A stretch of DNA of 57,021 nucleotides, from assembly GCA_044341215.1 (NCBI GenBank), contig JBIISC010000004.1:1-57021 (forward strand), given 5' to 3'. Every line of letters begins with the position of its first letter. Positions within the stretch are counted from its first letter, which is position 1. This DNA is from JAFMIT01 sp044341215. GTDB lineage: Bacteria > Actinomycetota > Actinomycetes > S36-B12 > UBA5976. Under the pieces are notes generated by a model, which did no database searches, was not told where the DNA came from, and saw nothing but the letters and a program-made list of their open reading frames with translations. This document shows positions 32,185-40,969 of the stretch, piece after piece. The translations under genes and the position numbers were made by a program.

Positions 32185-33822
32185 CTAGTTTGAGTAAACA
32201 GCCTGTAAATCATTATCGAACTTGACCCACAAACCATCTTCGTATATCCAGACTGATTTGGACTTGGTTACAGCTAAAACTTCGGAATAGTTTGATGCGC
32301 TCACATGTTCAAAAGATCTTGGACTATTTAGATTTCGAAGTGAACCATTTGTCATCGAGATTTCGGCAGTTACTGTTTCGCTTAAACCGATTTTGCCAAT
32401 CACTACCAAGTCCCGAGAATTGATCCAATCAACATCAGATACTTCAGTCAAAGTTTGTTCAATTTTATGTTGGCTAACAACACTCAAAAGACCATTTTCT
32501 GAAACCAGTGAACCTACAAGTAGTTCAGACTTGGATTGCGTTGATACAACCATTGCAATTCGAGCGTTGTCTGGTGACACAGCGAAATCCTGGATTTTGA
32601 ACTTGTTAAGTTGAAGGACTTTTTGAATAACCCCATTTGGGAATAGGCAAAAGAGATTTCCAGTTGTATTGCTGAACCACAGCCGACCACTTGCGTCAAA
32701 TCCGATATTTACAACGTCCACGTACTGTGACTTATAGTCTTTGATTTTGGAAGTTGGGGCAGTTCTAAGTTCTCCATTGACTATGTAGGCAAGCTGTTTT
32801 TGATCTTCTGATATTGCAAACCGAGAGTTCTTTGGTAACTTGCCTAACTTAGCCAAACGACCATTGTTTAAAGATGACAAAGATGTCTTCTTCAACATGT
32901 ATAAACCACTTTTGCGCTTTGCATAGTCTGGATTGAGAGTTGCAAAATCCTCGCGATTTAAGTAGGCCTTACCTTGGGTGCTAAGCACGCGACTATTTGT
33001 TGCCACTTGCACCCGACCCACACCTGGTACTCCTTGTAAGGTCCAGACAATCTGTGCCATCATGAATTTTCTTTGAGTATTGTCTGCGATCAATGCCGCA
33101 GAGTTCAGATTCACTACCGCCGCTCCATTAGAGATAGATACTGAACCAAATCTCAGTTCAGTTCCATTTGGGATAGCCGTCATGAGCGATTCAGATGAAC
33201 CTTCGAGCAGCGAACTTATTAGTTTCGTTCCAACGGATTTTTCATTCTTTGGAAGCCAAATAATCTCTGGAGCTAATTTCGAGAAATTCTCATTTCCGAA
33301 ATAGATGTTAAAGGAGCTAAATCCTCGCACCATATCTGAGCTAGTGAGTATTCCGTTGGTAATCTTGCTTGCAATCCTAAGTCCATCCACTTTTTCTTCA
33401 ATTGTAAGCTGCATCAAAAAGGGTTTCGCCACTGGATAAATCTGAAATCTGTGATTATTTTTGAGTTTGCCAATTTGCAATGCAGATATCTCGACCACGC
33501 CGGTTCCTAGATCGCTATATTGAATAGAAGCCGTATCAATAACATCAAAATCAGTTGGATACCAATCTCGGGAGATGCCAGCAGTTAAATATCTTCGAGC
33601 AACATTGAAGTCACCAAAAGTAGAAATATTTGCAGCCACGAAACCCGAAGCGATTTGTACCGCATTCATTTTTGAAGTTGGTGGTTTGGCAATTACGCGT
33701 ACGTCATTTACTTCAGATTGCGCCTCGTCTTGGTTGATGATCTGAATTGGGCCAGCGGTAGGAATTCCTGCACATCCTGCAAGCAATAAAATCGAGAAAA
33801 CAAGAATGAATATTTTCTTCAT
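32185..33822 (-). CDS. lpqB: Lipoprotein LpqB
   Basis: Secreted lipoprotein that accompanies the MtrAB two-component system and modulates MtrB. The signal peptide MKKIFILVFSILLLAGC ends in a lipobox with the lipidated Cys at 17. The middle holds a GerMN domain (about 185-300) and the C-terminal half resembles the LpqB beta-propeller (RFAISEDQKQLAYIV, DAS-type strands). The 545-residue length is normal. ATG at 33822 overlaps the mtrB stop by one base (TGATG); the GTG-type start at 33837 would add five residues before the signal and is rejected. Confidence 0.93.
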   Translation of the reverse strand: MKKIFILVFSILLLAGCAGIPTAGPIQIINQDEAQSEVNDVRVIAKPPTSKMNAVQIASGFVAANISTFGDFNVARRYLTAGISRDWYPTDFDVIDTASIQYSDLGTGVVEISALQIGKLKNNHRFQIYPVAKPFLMQLTIEEKVDGLRIASKITNGILTSSDMVRGFSSFNIYFGNENFSKLAPEIIWLPKNEKSVGTKLISSLLEGSSESLMTAIPNGTELRFGSVSISNGAAVVNLNSAALIADNTQRKFMMAQIVWTLQGVPGVGRVQVATNSRVLSTQGKAYLNREDFATLNPDYAKRKSGLYMLKKTSLSSLNNGRLAKLGKLPKNSRFAISEDQKQLAYIVNGELRTAPTSKIKDYKSQYVDVVNIGFDASGRLWFSNTTGNLFCLFPNGVIQKVLQLNKFKIQDFAVSPDNARIAMVVSTQSKSELLVGSLVSENGLLSVVSQHKIEQTLTEVSDVDWINSRDLVVIGKIGLSETVTAEISMTNGSLRNLNSPRSFEHVSASNYSEVLAVTKSKSVWIYEDGLWVKFDNDLQAVYSN

Positions 33823-35405
33823 CACACACCGTGCCAAGAATCAATTTCTTCAAGTTCCAGCGGAAGGGCCGGGGTCTTAAAATCTGTATGCACCACACGT
33901 GGCAATGTCAGCCGGAAATTAGCTCCAAGTCCTGGTGCACCAGTTGCTTCTAGCCAGCCACCATGAATTCGCGCATCCTCGAGAGAAATCGCTAAGCCAA
34001 GACCAGTTCCACCCAATGTGCGTTGCCGAGAAGGGTCAGCGCGCCAAAAACGATTGAATACCAATGATGATTCACCTGGTTGCAGGCCAATTCCTTTGTC
34101 ACGCACTGCAATCGAGACGCTATCGCTATTGCCAGCCACACATACCCGGACGACTGAATTTCCGGCATGTTCAATTGCATTTGAAATCAAATTTCTAACA
34201 ATGCGGTCGACCCGTTTTTCATCGCAGTAAGCCGTGCCAGTTGATTGGTCAACTTCGAGTTGCACCTTAACTCCCAGGTCGCGAGCAACTTCTTCAAGTC
34301 CTTCAATCACTCGGGCAGCTACGGCACCGACATCAACTGCAAAGGTGTCGAGCCTTGCAACACCGGCGTCTAGTCTTGATATTTCCAAAAGGTCGTTCAA
34401 TAAGTTTTCAAACCTATTTGTTTGATGCATCAAAAGTGATGCCGCTTTAGCTGATGCTGGATCAAATTCATCTTTTGAAGCATGTAGAAGCTCCGCTGCC
34501 ATAGAAATGGTAGTTAATGGTGTTCTAAGTTCATGTGAGACGTCAGATACGAATTGCTGTTGAACTTTAGACAAAGCTTCAAGCCGCTGGATCTGAGATT
34601 GCATTGACTCAGCCATCGAATTGAACGATTCGGCAAGTTTTCCAAGGTCATCTCGAGTGCGGACTGCTATTCGTTCAGTTAAGCGTCCCGCTTTTAATCT
34701 TTCAGCACTTGCTGCCACTTGACGAATTGGTTTTACAACTTGACGGGTCAAAATGACCGACATAAAAATGAAAGCTAGCGCCATCAAGCCAGCGGCTAAA
34801 GTAATTGCAGATTGCATTAGTGACAGGTTTTCAATTTCACTTTGCAAAGGGAAAAGTTGATACAACTCATATTTACCCATCACCGGGATTTCTATTGGTG
34901 CACCAATGATGATGCCGGATTTGCGGGCACCATCGAGAAACACTAAATCTGCAATCTGAAGGACTTCAGCTGATTGCTTTCGAATTGCTTTTCGCATCTC
35001 ACTTGAGACGCTGTCGTAGGCAATCTCATTTGTTCCACGTTCTGGCGCATAGTGCGTAAAGGAACTTGGGTCAGCGATCAAGAGCACTTCAAAATCACCA
35101 TTGGATGCAGAAACTTGGCTTACGGCTCCAACAATTGCATCGACAACCGCATCTTCTTGGCCACTTATCTGTGAATCTGGGAAAGATGCCACCACGCGGT
35201 TTGCTGCTTGAATTCCAGTTTGAGCCTGGGTCAAGCTGCTTTGTTTGCGATCGTTTAACAAACTATCTCGAACCGAAGATATAGAGACCAGCGATATGAA
35301 TGTGGCAATTACTACTGACATAGAAATAGAGGTCAGCAAAATTCGCAAGGTAAGGGAACCTCGCCAGGCTTTAAGTAACTGGCGGACAAATTCCCGTATT
35401 TTCAT
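33822..35405 (-). CDS. mtrB: Sensor histidine kinase MtrB
   Basis: Membrane kinase of the actinobacterial MtrAB system controlling cell-wall metabolism and division. Two membrane segments (about 19-44 and 198-218) flank an extracellular loop; then come HAMP (about 219-272), the H box FVSDVSHELRTPL with His 291, the N box LISNAIEHAG, G1 DKGIGLQPG and G2 GGTGLGLAI. The length is 527 residues. The ATG overlaps the mtrA stop as TAATG, and the stop overlaps lpqB by one base, so A-B-LpqB are translated in series. Confidence 0.96.
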   Translation of the reverse strand: MKIREFVRQLLKAWRGSLTLRILLTSISMSVVIATFISLVSISSVRDSLLNDRKQSSLTQAQTGIQAANRVVASFPDSQISGQEDAVVDAIVGAVSQVSASNGDFEVLLIADPSSFTHYAPERGTNEIAYDSVSSEMRKAIRKQSAEVLQIADLVFLDGARKSGIIIGAPIEIPVMGKYELYQLFPLQSEIENLSLMQSAITLAAGLMALAFIFMSVILTRQVVKPIRQVAASAERLKAGRLTERIAVRTRDDLGKLAESFNSMAESMQSQIQRLEALSKVQQQFVSDVSHELRTPLTTISMAAELLHASKDEFDPASAKAASLLMHQTNRFENLLNDLLEISRLDAGVARLDTFAVDVGAVAARVIEGLEEVARDLGVKVQLEVDQSTGTAYCDEKRVDRIVRNLISNAIEHAGNSVVRVCVAGNSDSVSIAVRDKGIGLQPGESSLVFNRFWRADPSRQRTLGGTGLGLAISLEDARIHGGWLEATGAPGLGANFRLTLPRVVHTDFKTPALPLELEEIDSWHGV

Positions 35406-36085
35406 TAGCTAGGAGTACCGGATTTGTAGCCGATACCGCGAACAGACAAAACGTATCTTGGATTTTCTGGATCTTCTTCGATTTTCGAACGCAATCGTTG
35501 AACATGCACATTAACCAAACGCGTATCAGAGCCGTCCACTCCACGATAGTTCCAGACATCTTTCAACAAGACTTCGCGAGTAAATGCGGTGTCTGGATTC
35601 ATTGCAAAATGCTTTAACAAATCAAACTCGGTTTTAGTGAGCGAAATTTCAACACCACTGCGAAAAGCCGTGCGACTTTCTGGATGCATTGTGATGTCTC
35701 CTAGTGTCACTACATGTTTGTCATGGACGCGCAATCTGGCTTTGATGCGTGCGACTAGAACTTGGGACTCACACGGCTTGATGATGTAGTCATCTGCGCC
35801 ACTTTCTTCAAGTCCTCGAATAATGTCTTCACTATCTGTTCTAGCTGTCAGCATCACAATTGGAATTTTAGATTCTGAGCGAATCTCTTTCGCGATGTCA
35901 AAACCATTGCGGCCTGGCAGCATCAAATCCAAAAGAACTAAATCTGGATTGGAGTCCTTAAAGGTCTGAAAGGCCGTATCTCCCCGCGCGCACAAAATTG
36001 TCTGATACCCCGCTCTACGCAGAACTAGGTCGATCATGGTGGCCAGGTCGGAGTCGTCTTCGACAATCAAGATTCTAAATCCCAT
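35405..36085 (-). CDS. mtrA: Response regulator MtrA
   Basis: OmpR-type regulator. Receiver domain: acidic pair E9-D10-D11, phospho-acceptor D53 in LLDLMLPGRNGFD, and the T/K switch residues in VMLTART and IIKPCE. A winged-helix DNA-binding domain follows (about 130-226, with TKTEFDLLKHFA, TFTREVLLKDVWNY-like and RLVNVHVQRLRSKIE). In mycobacteria MtrA binds oriC and genes for wall hydrolases. The ATG lacks a strong ribosome site; GAGTAT lies six bases before it, a weak version of the leaderless pattern. It is divergent from a membrane protein gene with a 59-base gap. Confidence 0.97.
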   Translation of the reverse strand: MGFRILIVEDDSDLATMIDLVLRRAGYQTILCARGDTAFQTFKDSNPDLVLLDLMLPGRNGFDIAKEIRSESKIPIVMLTARTDSEDIIRGLEESGADDYIIKPCESQVLVARIKARLRVHDKHVVTLGDITMHPESRTAFRSGVEISLTKTEFDLLKHFAMNPDTAFTREVLLKDVWNYRGVDGSDTRLVNVHVQRLRSKIEEDPENPRYVLSVRGIGYKSGTPS

Positions 36086-36132
36086 GAGGTAATACTCCCA
36101 TGCGTTCTTGTGCGTTTGCCACCTGGTAAAAG

Positions 36133-36138
36133 TAGACT
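36133..36138 (+). promoter_or_regulatory. -10 box of the membrane protein gene (leaderless start)
   Basis: TAGACT, then TTTCAC, then ATG at 36145. No ribosome site is visible. Confidence 0.5.
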
Positions 36139-36144
36139 TTTCAC

Positions 36145-37080
36145 ATGTCTAACTCACAATGGTCAAACGAACAGCCTCCCGCCTGGCAAGGCCCAAACGC
36201 CCCTGCCGACAACACTGAACCTCCTGCGCCATCTTCAGGCTGGAAAGAGCAGCGCTTAAGTGTCCTGCTCGGCCTCACCTGGGGATTGTTTAGCAAGAAC
36301 GCAAAGACTTTCTTAGCCACCAACATTCTTGTGGTGGGCTTAGGTGCGATTGCCACTTTGGCACTTCTACGTATCTACCCGATCGAACTCTCGGCTATGT
36401 CTCAAGCCCTTCTGAACGGTGATAGCAAACTACTAGATGCCGCATTGCAAGCGAATAAAGATGTGCAAGAACAAACCAAGATTATTGTCGACACCGTTAT
36501 GCCAATAGTGAAACTATATGCAATAACAATTCCACTCATTTTCATAACTTCACTAATTGCTTCAGCCCTAGCAACAAAAGTTGGACTCGACAATTCTGAA
36601 GATGGTGCAAACGTAAAACTAAATTGGCTAAAGTTGCTAACAACATCTCTGGCTTCATTTGTTTACCTAATCGTTGGGCTAGTGCCGGTAGTAATACTCG
36701 CACTGGTCGCACCATCTATTGGAGTTGTCGCATTCTTTATGTTCATCCCTTACATAATTTGGGTTGGTCTAGGTTTCGCTTTGTTGTATCCGGTCGTGAT
36801 GTCTGAAAATTTAGGTGGCTTCAAAGCCGTTAAACGTTCACTACTGCTTTCGCGTAATAACCGAAAGATAATTGTGCTTGTGATTCTGGTGGTCGGCATT
36901 TTGTCATCACTACCAGGAGCGGCGCTAAACCAATTCATGCTGTTAATACCTAGCTCAGTTCTCAATTATGTAGAGACAACAACAATGGCAAGTTTTGCAG
37001 GAATGTTCATTTCAGTTCCGATCACATCCTCTGCACTTGTTATTTTGTACCGCTACCTACACGCAAAATTCCACAACTAG
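36145..37080 (+). CDS. Polytopic membrane protein of unknown function
   Basis: I do not recognise a named function. The 311 residues begin with a soluble, Pro/Asn/Gln-rich tail (about 1-35, QPPAWQGPNAPADNTEPPAP), then five or six hydrophobic helices (about 50-70, 125-150, 170-195, 200-235, 255-280, 285-305). The SEN..GFKAVKRSLLLSRNN stretch before the last helices is typical of actinobacterial proteins related to the membrane domain of glycerophosphodiester phosphodiesterases (DUF975-like architecture). No catalytic motif is evident. It is divergent from mtrA, so a shared stress or envelope theme is possible but unproven. Confidence 0.72.
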   Translation: MSNSQWSNEQPPAWQGPNAPADNTEPPAPSSGWKEQRLSVLLGLTWGLFSKNAKTFLATNILVVGLGAIATLALLRIYPIELSAMSQALLNGDSKLLDAALQANKDVQEQTKIIVDTVMPIVKLYAITIPLIFITSLIASALATKVGLDNSEDGANVKLNWLKLLTTSLASFVYLIVGLVPVVILALVAPSIGVVAFFMFIPYIIWVGLGFALLYPVVMSENLGGFKAVKRSLLLSRNNRKIIVLVILVVGILSSLPGAALNQFMLLIPSSVLNYVETTTMASFAGMFISVPITSSALVILYRYLHAKFHN

Positions 37081-37124
37081 GTAGTAAAAATTCCACTATT
37101 AGTGATTTCAACCATTAGCCAATA

Positions 37125-37167
37125 AAGAGTGAAACCCCCAACCGATACGGTTGGGGGTTTCACTCTT
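37125..37167. terminator. Perfect 20-bp bidirectional terminator
   Basis: Bases 37125-37144 and 37148-37167 are exact inverted copies around a three-base loop (ATA); the core is AACCCCCAACCG/CGGTTGGGGGTT. It lies between convergent genes (the membrane protein and ahcY) and reads the same way from both sides. Confidence 0.85.
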
Positions 37168-37172
37168 ATGTT

Positions 37173-38654
37173 TTAGTAGCGGTAAAGCTCCGGCTTGAAT
37201 GGACCTTGGGGGTCGAGACCCATGTATGAAGACTGGTCTTTGGTTAGTTCGGTTAACCGAACACCAAGTGCATCAAGATGCAATCGAGCAACTTTTTCAT
37301 CCAAGATCTTTGGCAATGTGTAGACGCCAATTGGGTATTCCTCAAGCTTGGTAAACAATTCAATTTGTGCCAAGACCTGATTGGTGAATGAGTTAGACAT
37401 CACGAATGAAGGGTGACCGGTTGCGTTACCAAGGTTCAGCAAACGACCTTCTGAAAGCACAATGATTGAGCGGCCACTTGAGAAGCGCCATTCATCAACC
37501 TGTGGCTTGATATTCAAGCAAATAACACCTGGAGTCTGAGCCAATCCAGCCATGTCGATTTCATTGTCGAAGTGACCAATGTTTCCGACAATCGCTTGGT
37601 GCTTCATCTTTTGCATATGTGCTGCGGTGATTACATCTTTGCAACCTGATGCAGTGATGAATATATCTGCAGTTTCAACAACATCTTCTAGCAATGCAAC
37701 TTGGTAACCATCCATTGCAGCTTGCAAAGCACAAATCGGATCGATTTCAGTAACGATTACCCGTGCACCTTGGCCGCGCAATGAATCAGCTGAACCTTTT
37801 CCAACGTCGCCGTAACCACAAACGACTGCGACTTTGCCACCTATCAGGGTGTCAGTTGCACGGTTGATGCCATCGATCAATGAGTGACGGCAGCCGTATT
37901 TATTGTCAAACTTGCTCTTTGTTACTGAGTCGTTGACGTTAATCGCTGGGAAAAGCAATTTGTTTTCGCGAGCCATTTCATACAAGCGGTGAACACCAGT
38001 TGTGGTTTCTTCGGTGACGCCCTTGATTCCTTCAGCAATCTTGGTCCAGCGGTCGCTAGATTCAGTCAAACTGCGTTGGAGAAATTTCAAGATAACTGCG
38101 TACTCTTCTGAATCATCAGCTGTAGCAGATGGAACGCTGCCTGCTAATTCAAATTCACGGCCTTTGTGGACTAGCAATGTTGCATCGCCGCCATCGTCCA
38201 AAATCATGTTCGGACCTTCACCATTTGGCCAACGCAAAATCTGTTCGGTGCACCACCAGTATTCATCCAAGGATTCGCCTTTCCAGGCGAACACTGGAAT
38301 ACCTTTTGGATTCTCTGGAGTTCCAGCGCCAACAACAACAGCTGCTGCTGCGTGGTCTTGGGTAGAGAAGATATTGCAAGATGCCCAACGAACTTCGGCA
38401 CCGAGTTCTGCCAAAGTTTCAATCAGCACTGCAGTTTGAATGGTCATATGCAGTGAACCAGTAATTCGCGCACCTTTAAGCGGTTTACTAGCACCGAATT
38501 CTTTACGCATTGCCATTAATCCTGGCATTTCGTGTTCGGCTAAACGAATTTCGTGTCGACCAAAGTCGGCAAGTTTGAGATCTGCAACTGCATAATCCAA
38601 ACCAAGATTTAGTGAAAAGTTGACGCCAGCCGCATTGACTACATCAAGAGACAT
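37173..38654 (-). CDS. ahcY: S-adenosylhomocysteinase
   Basis: Hydrolyses S-adenosylhomocysteine to homocysteine and adenosine, keeping methyltransferases active. The 493 residues include the substrate segment TGSLHMTIQTAVLIETL (about 65-81), the catalytic block NVNDSVTKSKFDNKYGCRHSLIDG, the NAD fold VCGYGDVGKGSADSLRGQGARV, and the C-terminal FKPELYRY that closes the neighbouring active site. The long form matches actinobacterial enzymes. The ATG follows AAGGAG. A relatively GC-rich 129-base leader with a possible small frame precedes it. Confidence 0.97.
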   Translation of the reverse strand: MSLDVVNAAGVNFSLNLGLDYAVADLKLADFGRHEIRLAEHEMPGLMAMRKEFGASKPLKGARITGSLHMTIQTAVLIETLAELGAEVRWASCNIFSTQDHAAAAVVVGAGTPENPKGIPVFAWKGESLDEYWWCTEQILRWPNGEGPNMILDDGGDATLLVHKGREFELAGSVPSATADDSEEYAVILKFLQRSLTESSDRWTKIAEGIKGVTEETTTGVHRLYEMARENKLLFPAINVNDSVTKSKFDNKYGCRHSLIDGINRATDTLIGGKVAVVCGYGDVGKGSADSLRGQGARVIVTEIDPICALQAAMDGYQVALLEDVVETADIFITASGCKDVITAAHMQKMKHQAIVGNIGHFDNEIDMAGLAQTPGVICLNIKPQVDEWRFSSGRSIIVLSEGRLLNLGNATGHPSFVMSNSFTNQVLAQIELFTKLEEYPIGVYTLPKILDEKVARLHLDALGVRLTELTKDQSSYMGLDPQGPFKPELYRY

Positions 38655-38770
38655 TAATTACTCCTTGAAAAGTGGACTTGCGACAAACGGCTCGAGACTT
38701 CGATGGTTTGCCAATGTAGGGTCGGGATAACGACTCGCAGGACGTAGCCTAAACCAAGAGCCAGCACAGT
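38654..38770 (-). other. Possible small frame in the ahcY leader
   Basis: In the 129-base gap before ahcY a frame can be read from a GTG near 38770 (about 38 residues, one hydrophobic stretch VLALGLGYVLRVVIPTL) whose TAA overlaps the ahcY ATG as TAATG, a junction seen at true operon joints in this window. Its codons are GC-richer at third positions than neighbouring genes, and there is no clear ribosome site, so it may instead be structured RNA or chance. Low confidence. Confidence 0.2.
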
Positions 38771-38783
38771 GCCCGTAATGTCA

Positions 38784-39698
38784 CTACGAAGGCTTGTAAA
38801 TATCTGGTTCAATAAAGATATAACGTGCGTGTGGAACGCTTGCACGTATGAATTTCTCTGCCTCGTCGATGCCGGAACTCAAAATTGCCCCGCTTTGCTC
38901 AGAAGAAACCGCAATTTTGCAGGCCACTAAGAGTTCGTCTGGACCAACATAAAGTGTGCGCAGATGGATCACTTTCTGCACGACAGAGGCAGATAGCAAA
39001 GCTTTTTCTATTGCGGCAATGTCTTCGGAGAGTGCTGATTCACCCACCAACATGCTTGTCATCTCAATAGCCAAAATCACAGCTATGACAACTAGCAGCA
39101 AACCAACTGCGATAGCGCCCATCCCATCCCATTGTGAATTCTTTGTTATCGCTGAAATTCCAACACCAACGAAAGCGAAAATCAGGCCAAGGAGTGCGCC
39201 AATGTCTTCAAGCACAATTACTGGTAGTTCAGGTTGGCGGGCAGCGCGAACAAATTGCCAGAGGGTGCGCTTGCCACGAATTGCATTCACTTCTCTAAGT
39301 GCGGTGCGCAAAGAAAAACTTTCCAAGACCACTGCAACAGTTAGCACCGCAAGAGCAATAGTGGTATTTGAAACTTCTTCTGGGTTTTGGATTTTATGAA
39401 TTCCCTCATAAAGCGAAAAGATTCCACCAATTACAAATAAAACAATTGCGACAATAAAGCCGTAGATATAACGAACCCGACCATAGCCAAATTGGTGCTT
39501 ATCGGTTGTGATTCGTTTGGCATGGCGATTGCCAACCAACAAAAGCACTTGATTGCCAGAATCTGCAAGTGAATGAACTGATTCACTTAACATCGATGAT
39601 GATCCGGTTAGCAAAAATGCTACAAACTTTGAAATCGCAATACCCACGTTTGCCAGCAATGCTGCAAAGACGGCCTTTATGCCGCCTTCAGTGCTCAT
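38784..39698 (-). CDS. Cation diffusion facilitator (divalent metal efflux)
   Basis: CDF-family exporter of 304 residues with six membrane helices. Metal-site motifs are HSLADSGNQ in helix II (HxxxD) and EDIGALLG in helix V. The C-terminal cytoplasmic domain (about 215-300) carries HLRTLYVGPDELLVACKI. The metal (Zn, Fe, Mn or Co) cannot be told; the HxxxD/ExxxA-like pattern differs from strict Zn-type HxxxD...HxxxD sites. The ATG overlaps the SIS gene stop as ATGA. It ends 129 bases before ahcY. Confidence 0.87.
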   Translation of the reverse strand: MSTEGGIKAVFAALLANVGIAISKFVAFLLTGSSSMLSESVHSLADSGNQVLLLVGNRHAKRITTDKHQFGYGRVRYIYGFIVAIVLFVIGGIFSLYEGIHKIQNPEEVSNTTIALAVLTVAVVLESFSLRTALREVNAIRGKRTLWQFVRAARQPELPVIVLEDIGALLGLIFAFVGVGISAITKNSQWDGMGAIAVGLLLVVIAVILAIEMTSMLVGESALSEDIAAIEKALLSASVVQKVIHLRTLYVGPDELLVACKIAVSSEQSGAILSSGIDEAEKFIRASVPHARYIFIEPDIYKPS

Positions 39699-40819
39699 TT
39701 TGATTTATCTTTTAATTCAAGAATTGGGATGATAGGAGTTGGATCAATTCCTAACGCAAGCGCTGCATAAACACTCGCCCAGTCAGTTAAAGCAATCAAA
39801 GACGCCATTCGACTAATGGCATCCGATCCCTGAGATTCAATGAAAGTGGCTTTCACCCCGCGTTTAGCTGCGATTTCGTTGACAACATTCGCTCGGCGTT
39901 CCGCGCCAGCATCACTTGCAGTGTCTTTCAAAATGAAAATTCGAAATTGCCCAAGACCAGAGGTGTTTTCATCCTCAAATAAATCTTCAAGTGAGCCAGC
40001 CGCATAAGGTCCATCTAGAACCACAATCTGATTATGTTGGGATTCCGGCATTTCCCCATGAATTGCAGGCAGTTTTGCATTTTCTGCCAATTGTGAAGTT
40101 ACTCGATAAGCAATCACACCACCAAAAGCACCAGTACCCCAAACCATTGGTAGAGATTGCGCAAACTGCAATCCCAAAAGTTTCCCAGGATTTTCATCCA
40201 ACGGAGTCTCAACTGCGCAATCTCTATTTATAGCGTCAATCAAATCTGCAACTGACTCTAACTGTGCCGGTTTGATTGAAAAAATTCCAAGTGCGTCACC
40301 GATTAGCAATAGCGGAGTCAATAGGGTCCACATGGAAGCACGTGGCATCCGGCCCATGGCATCGATGTCGAATGTAATGCTGTCTCGAACCTGGTCTAAG
40401 ACCGAATCGAGTTTTGAACCCGGCGTAGTAATTGCAATTACTTGCGCGCCGCGACGGCCTGCCTCGGTTGCACCAGCAATGGTTTCTTCGGTGCTGCCAC
40501 TACAAGAAAGGGCAATCACCACATCGGTTGGCCCAACCCAAGTTGGCAAACTAAATCCACCGACCGCAACGACCGGAATCGAACTCGCTACATGGGCAAG
40601 AGATTGAGCGATACGTCCAGAAATCCCGGACCCGCCAACACCAGTAATAACTACCGAGCGAGGTTTGCCCCACTCTTTAACTTTGGCTAGCGAATCTTGA
40701 TCAATGGTGGATAGAGCTTTACGAATTTGTGCACCACTAGAAGCAGTTGCTGCCAACATATCGTCAGCATCAATCTTCAACATTTCCGTGATGTCATCCA
40801 AGATATCTTCTTCGTTCAT
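39695..40819 (-). CDS. SIS-domain phosphosugar isomerase (PGI/PMI or TobH type)
   Basis: Two SIS folds over 374 residues. VVITGVGGSGISGRIAQSL (about 56-74) is the first sugar-phosphate loop, ALSCSGSTEETIAGATEA (about 107-124) the serine-rich loop, and the C-terminal half has LPAIHGEMPESQHNQIVVLDG, the bact-PGI_C region of bifunctional glucose/mannose-6-phosphate isomerases. Its place beside phosphomannomutase and near GDP-mannose pyrophosphorylase suggests it feeds mannose 6-phosphate into GDP-mannose. It overlaps both neighbours by four bases. Whether it is catalytically bifunctional cannot be read directly. Confidence 0.84.
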   Translation of the reverse strand: MNEEDILDDITEMLKIDADDMLAATASSGAQIRKALSTIDQDSLAKVKEWGKPRSVVITGVGGSGISGRIAQSLAHVASSIPVVAVGGFSLPTWVGPTDVVIALSCSGSTEETIAGATEAGRRGAQVIAITTPGSKLDSVLDQVRDSITFDIDAMGRMPRASMWTLLTPLLLIGDALGIFSIKPAQLESVADLIDAINRDCAVETPLDENPGKLLGLQFAQSLPMVWGTGAFGGVIAYRVTSQLAENAKLPAIHGEMPESQHNQIVVLDGPYAAGSLEDLFEDENTSGLGQFRIFILKDTASDAGAERRANVVNEIAAKRGVKATFIESQGSDAISRMASLIALTDWASVYAALALGIDPTPIIPILELKDKSK

Positions 40820-40968
40820 GACTCTTTTCCCAACAAAACTGGAATGCCATCTTCAATCCTGAAATCCTGATTACAACAAAGGCTTCGCAAATGATCGTTT
40901 ACTTCAACGATTTGACCATGGATTTCACATGGGCAGGCAAGCAGACTCAGGATAATTGGATCAATCAC
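40816..40968 (-). CDS. Trm112-like small zinc protein (50 residues)
   Basis: A GTG start two bases before the manB stop-proximal base opens MIDPIILSLLACPCE and ends IEDGIPVLLGKES. The LACPC...CC...DGIPVLL pattern is that of the bacterial UPF0434/Trm112 family, which in other organisms activates methyltransferases; actinobacterial members share the CPC rather than CxxC first pair. AGGG lies upstream and the stop overlaps the SIS gene start as ATGA. The gene is easy to miss because of its size. Its bacterial role is unknown. Confidence 0.85.
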   Translation of the reverse strand: MIDPIILSLLACPCEIHGQIVEVNDHLRSLCCNQDFRIEDGIPVLLGKES

Positions 40969-40969
40969 A

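Noticed and set aside
38655..38783. SAH riboswitch upstream of ahcY
   Set aside because: The position is right, but the conserved core I remember for that family is not visible. Kept only as an unexplained leader.
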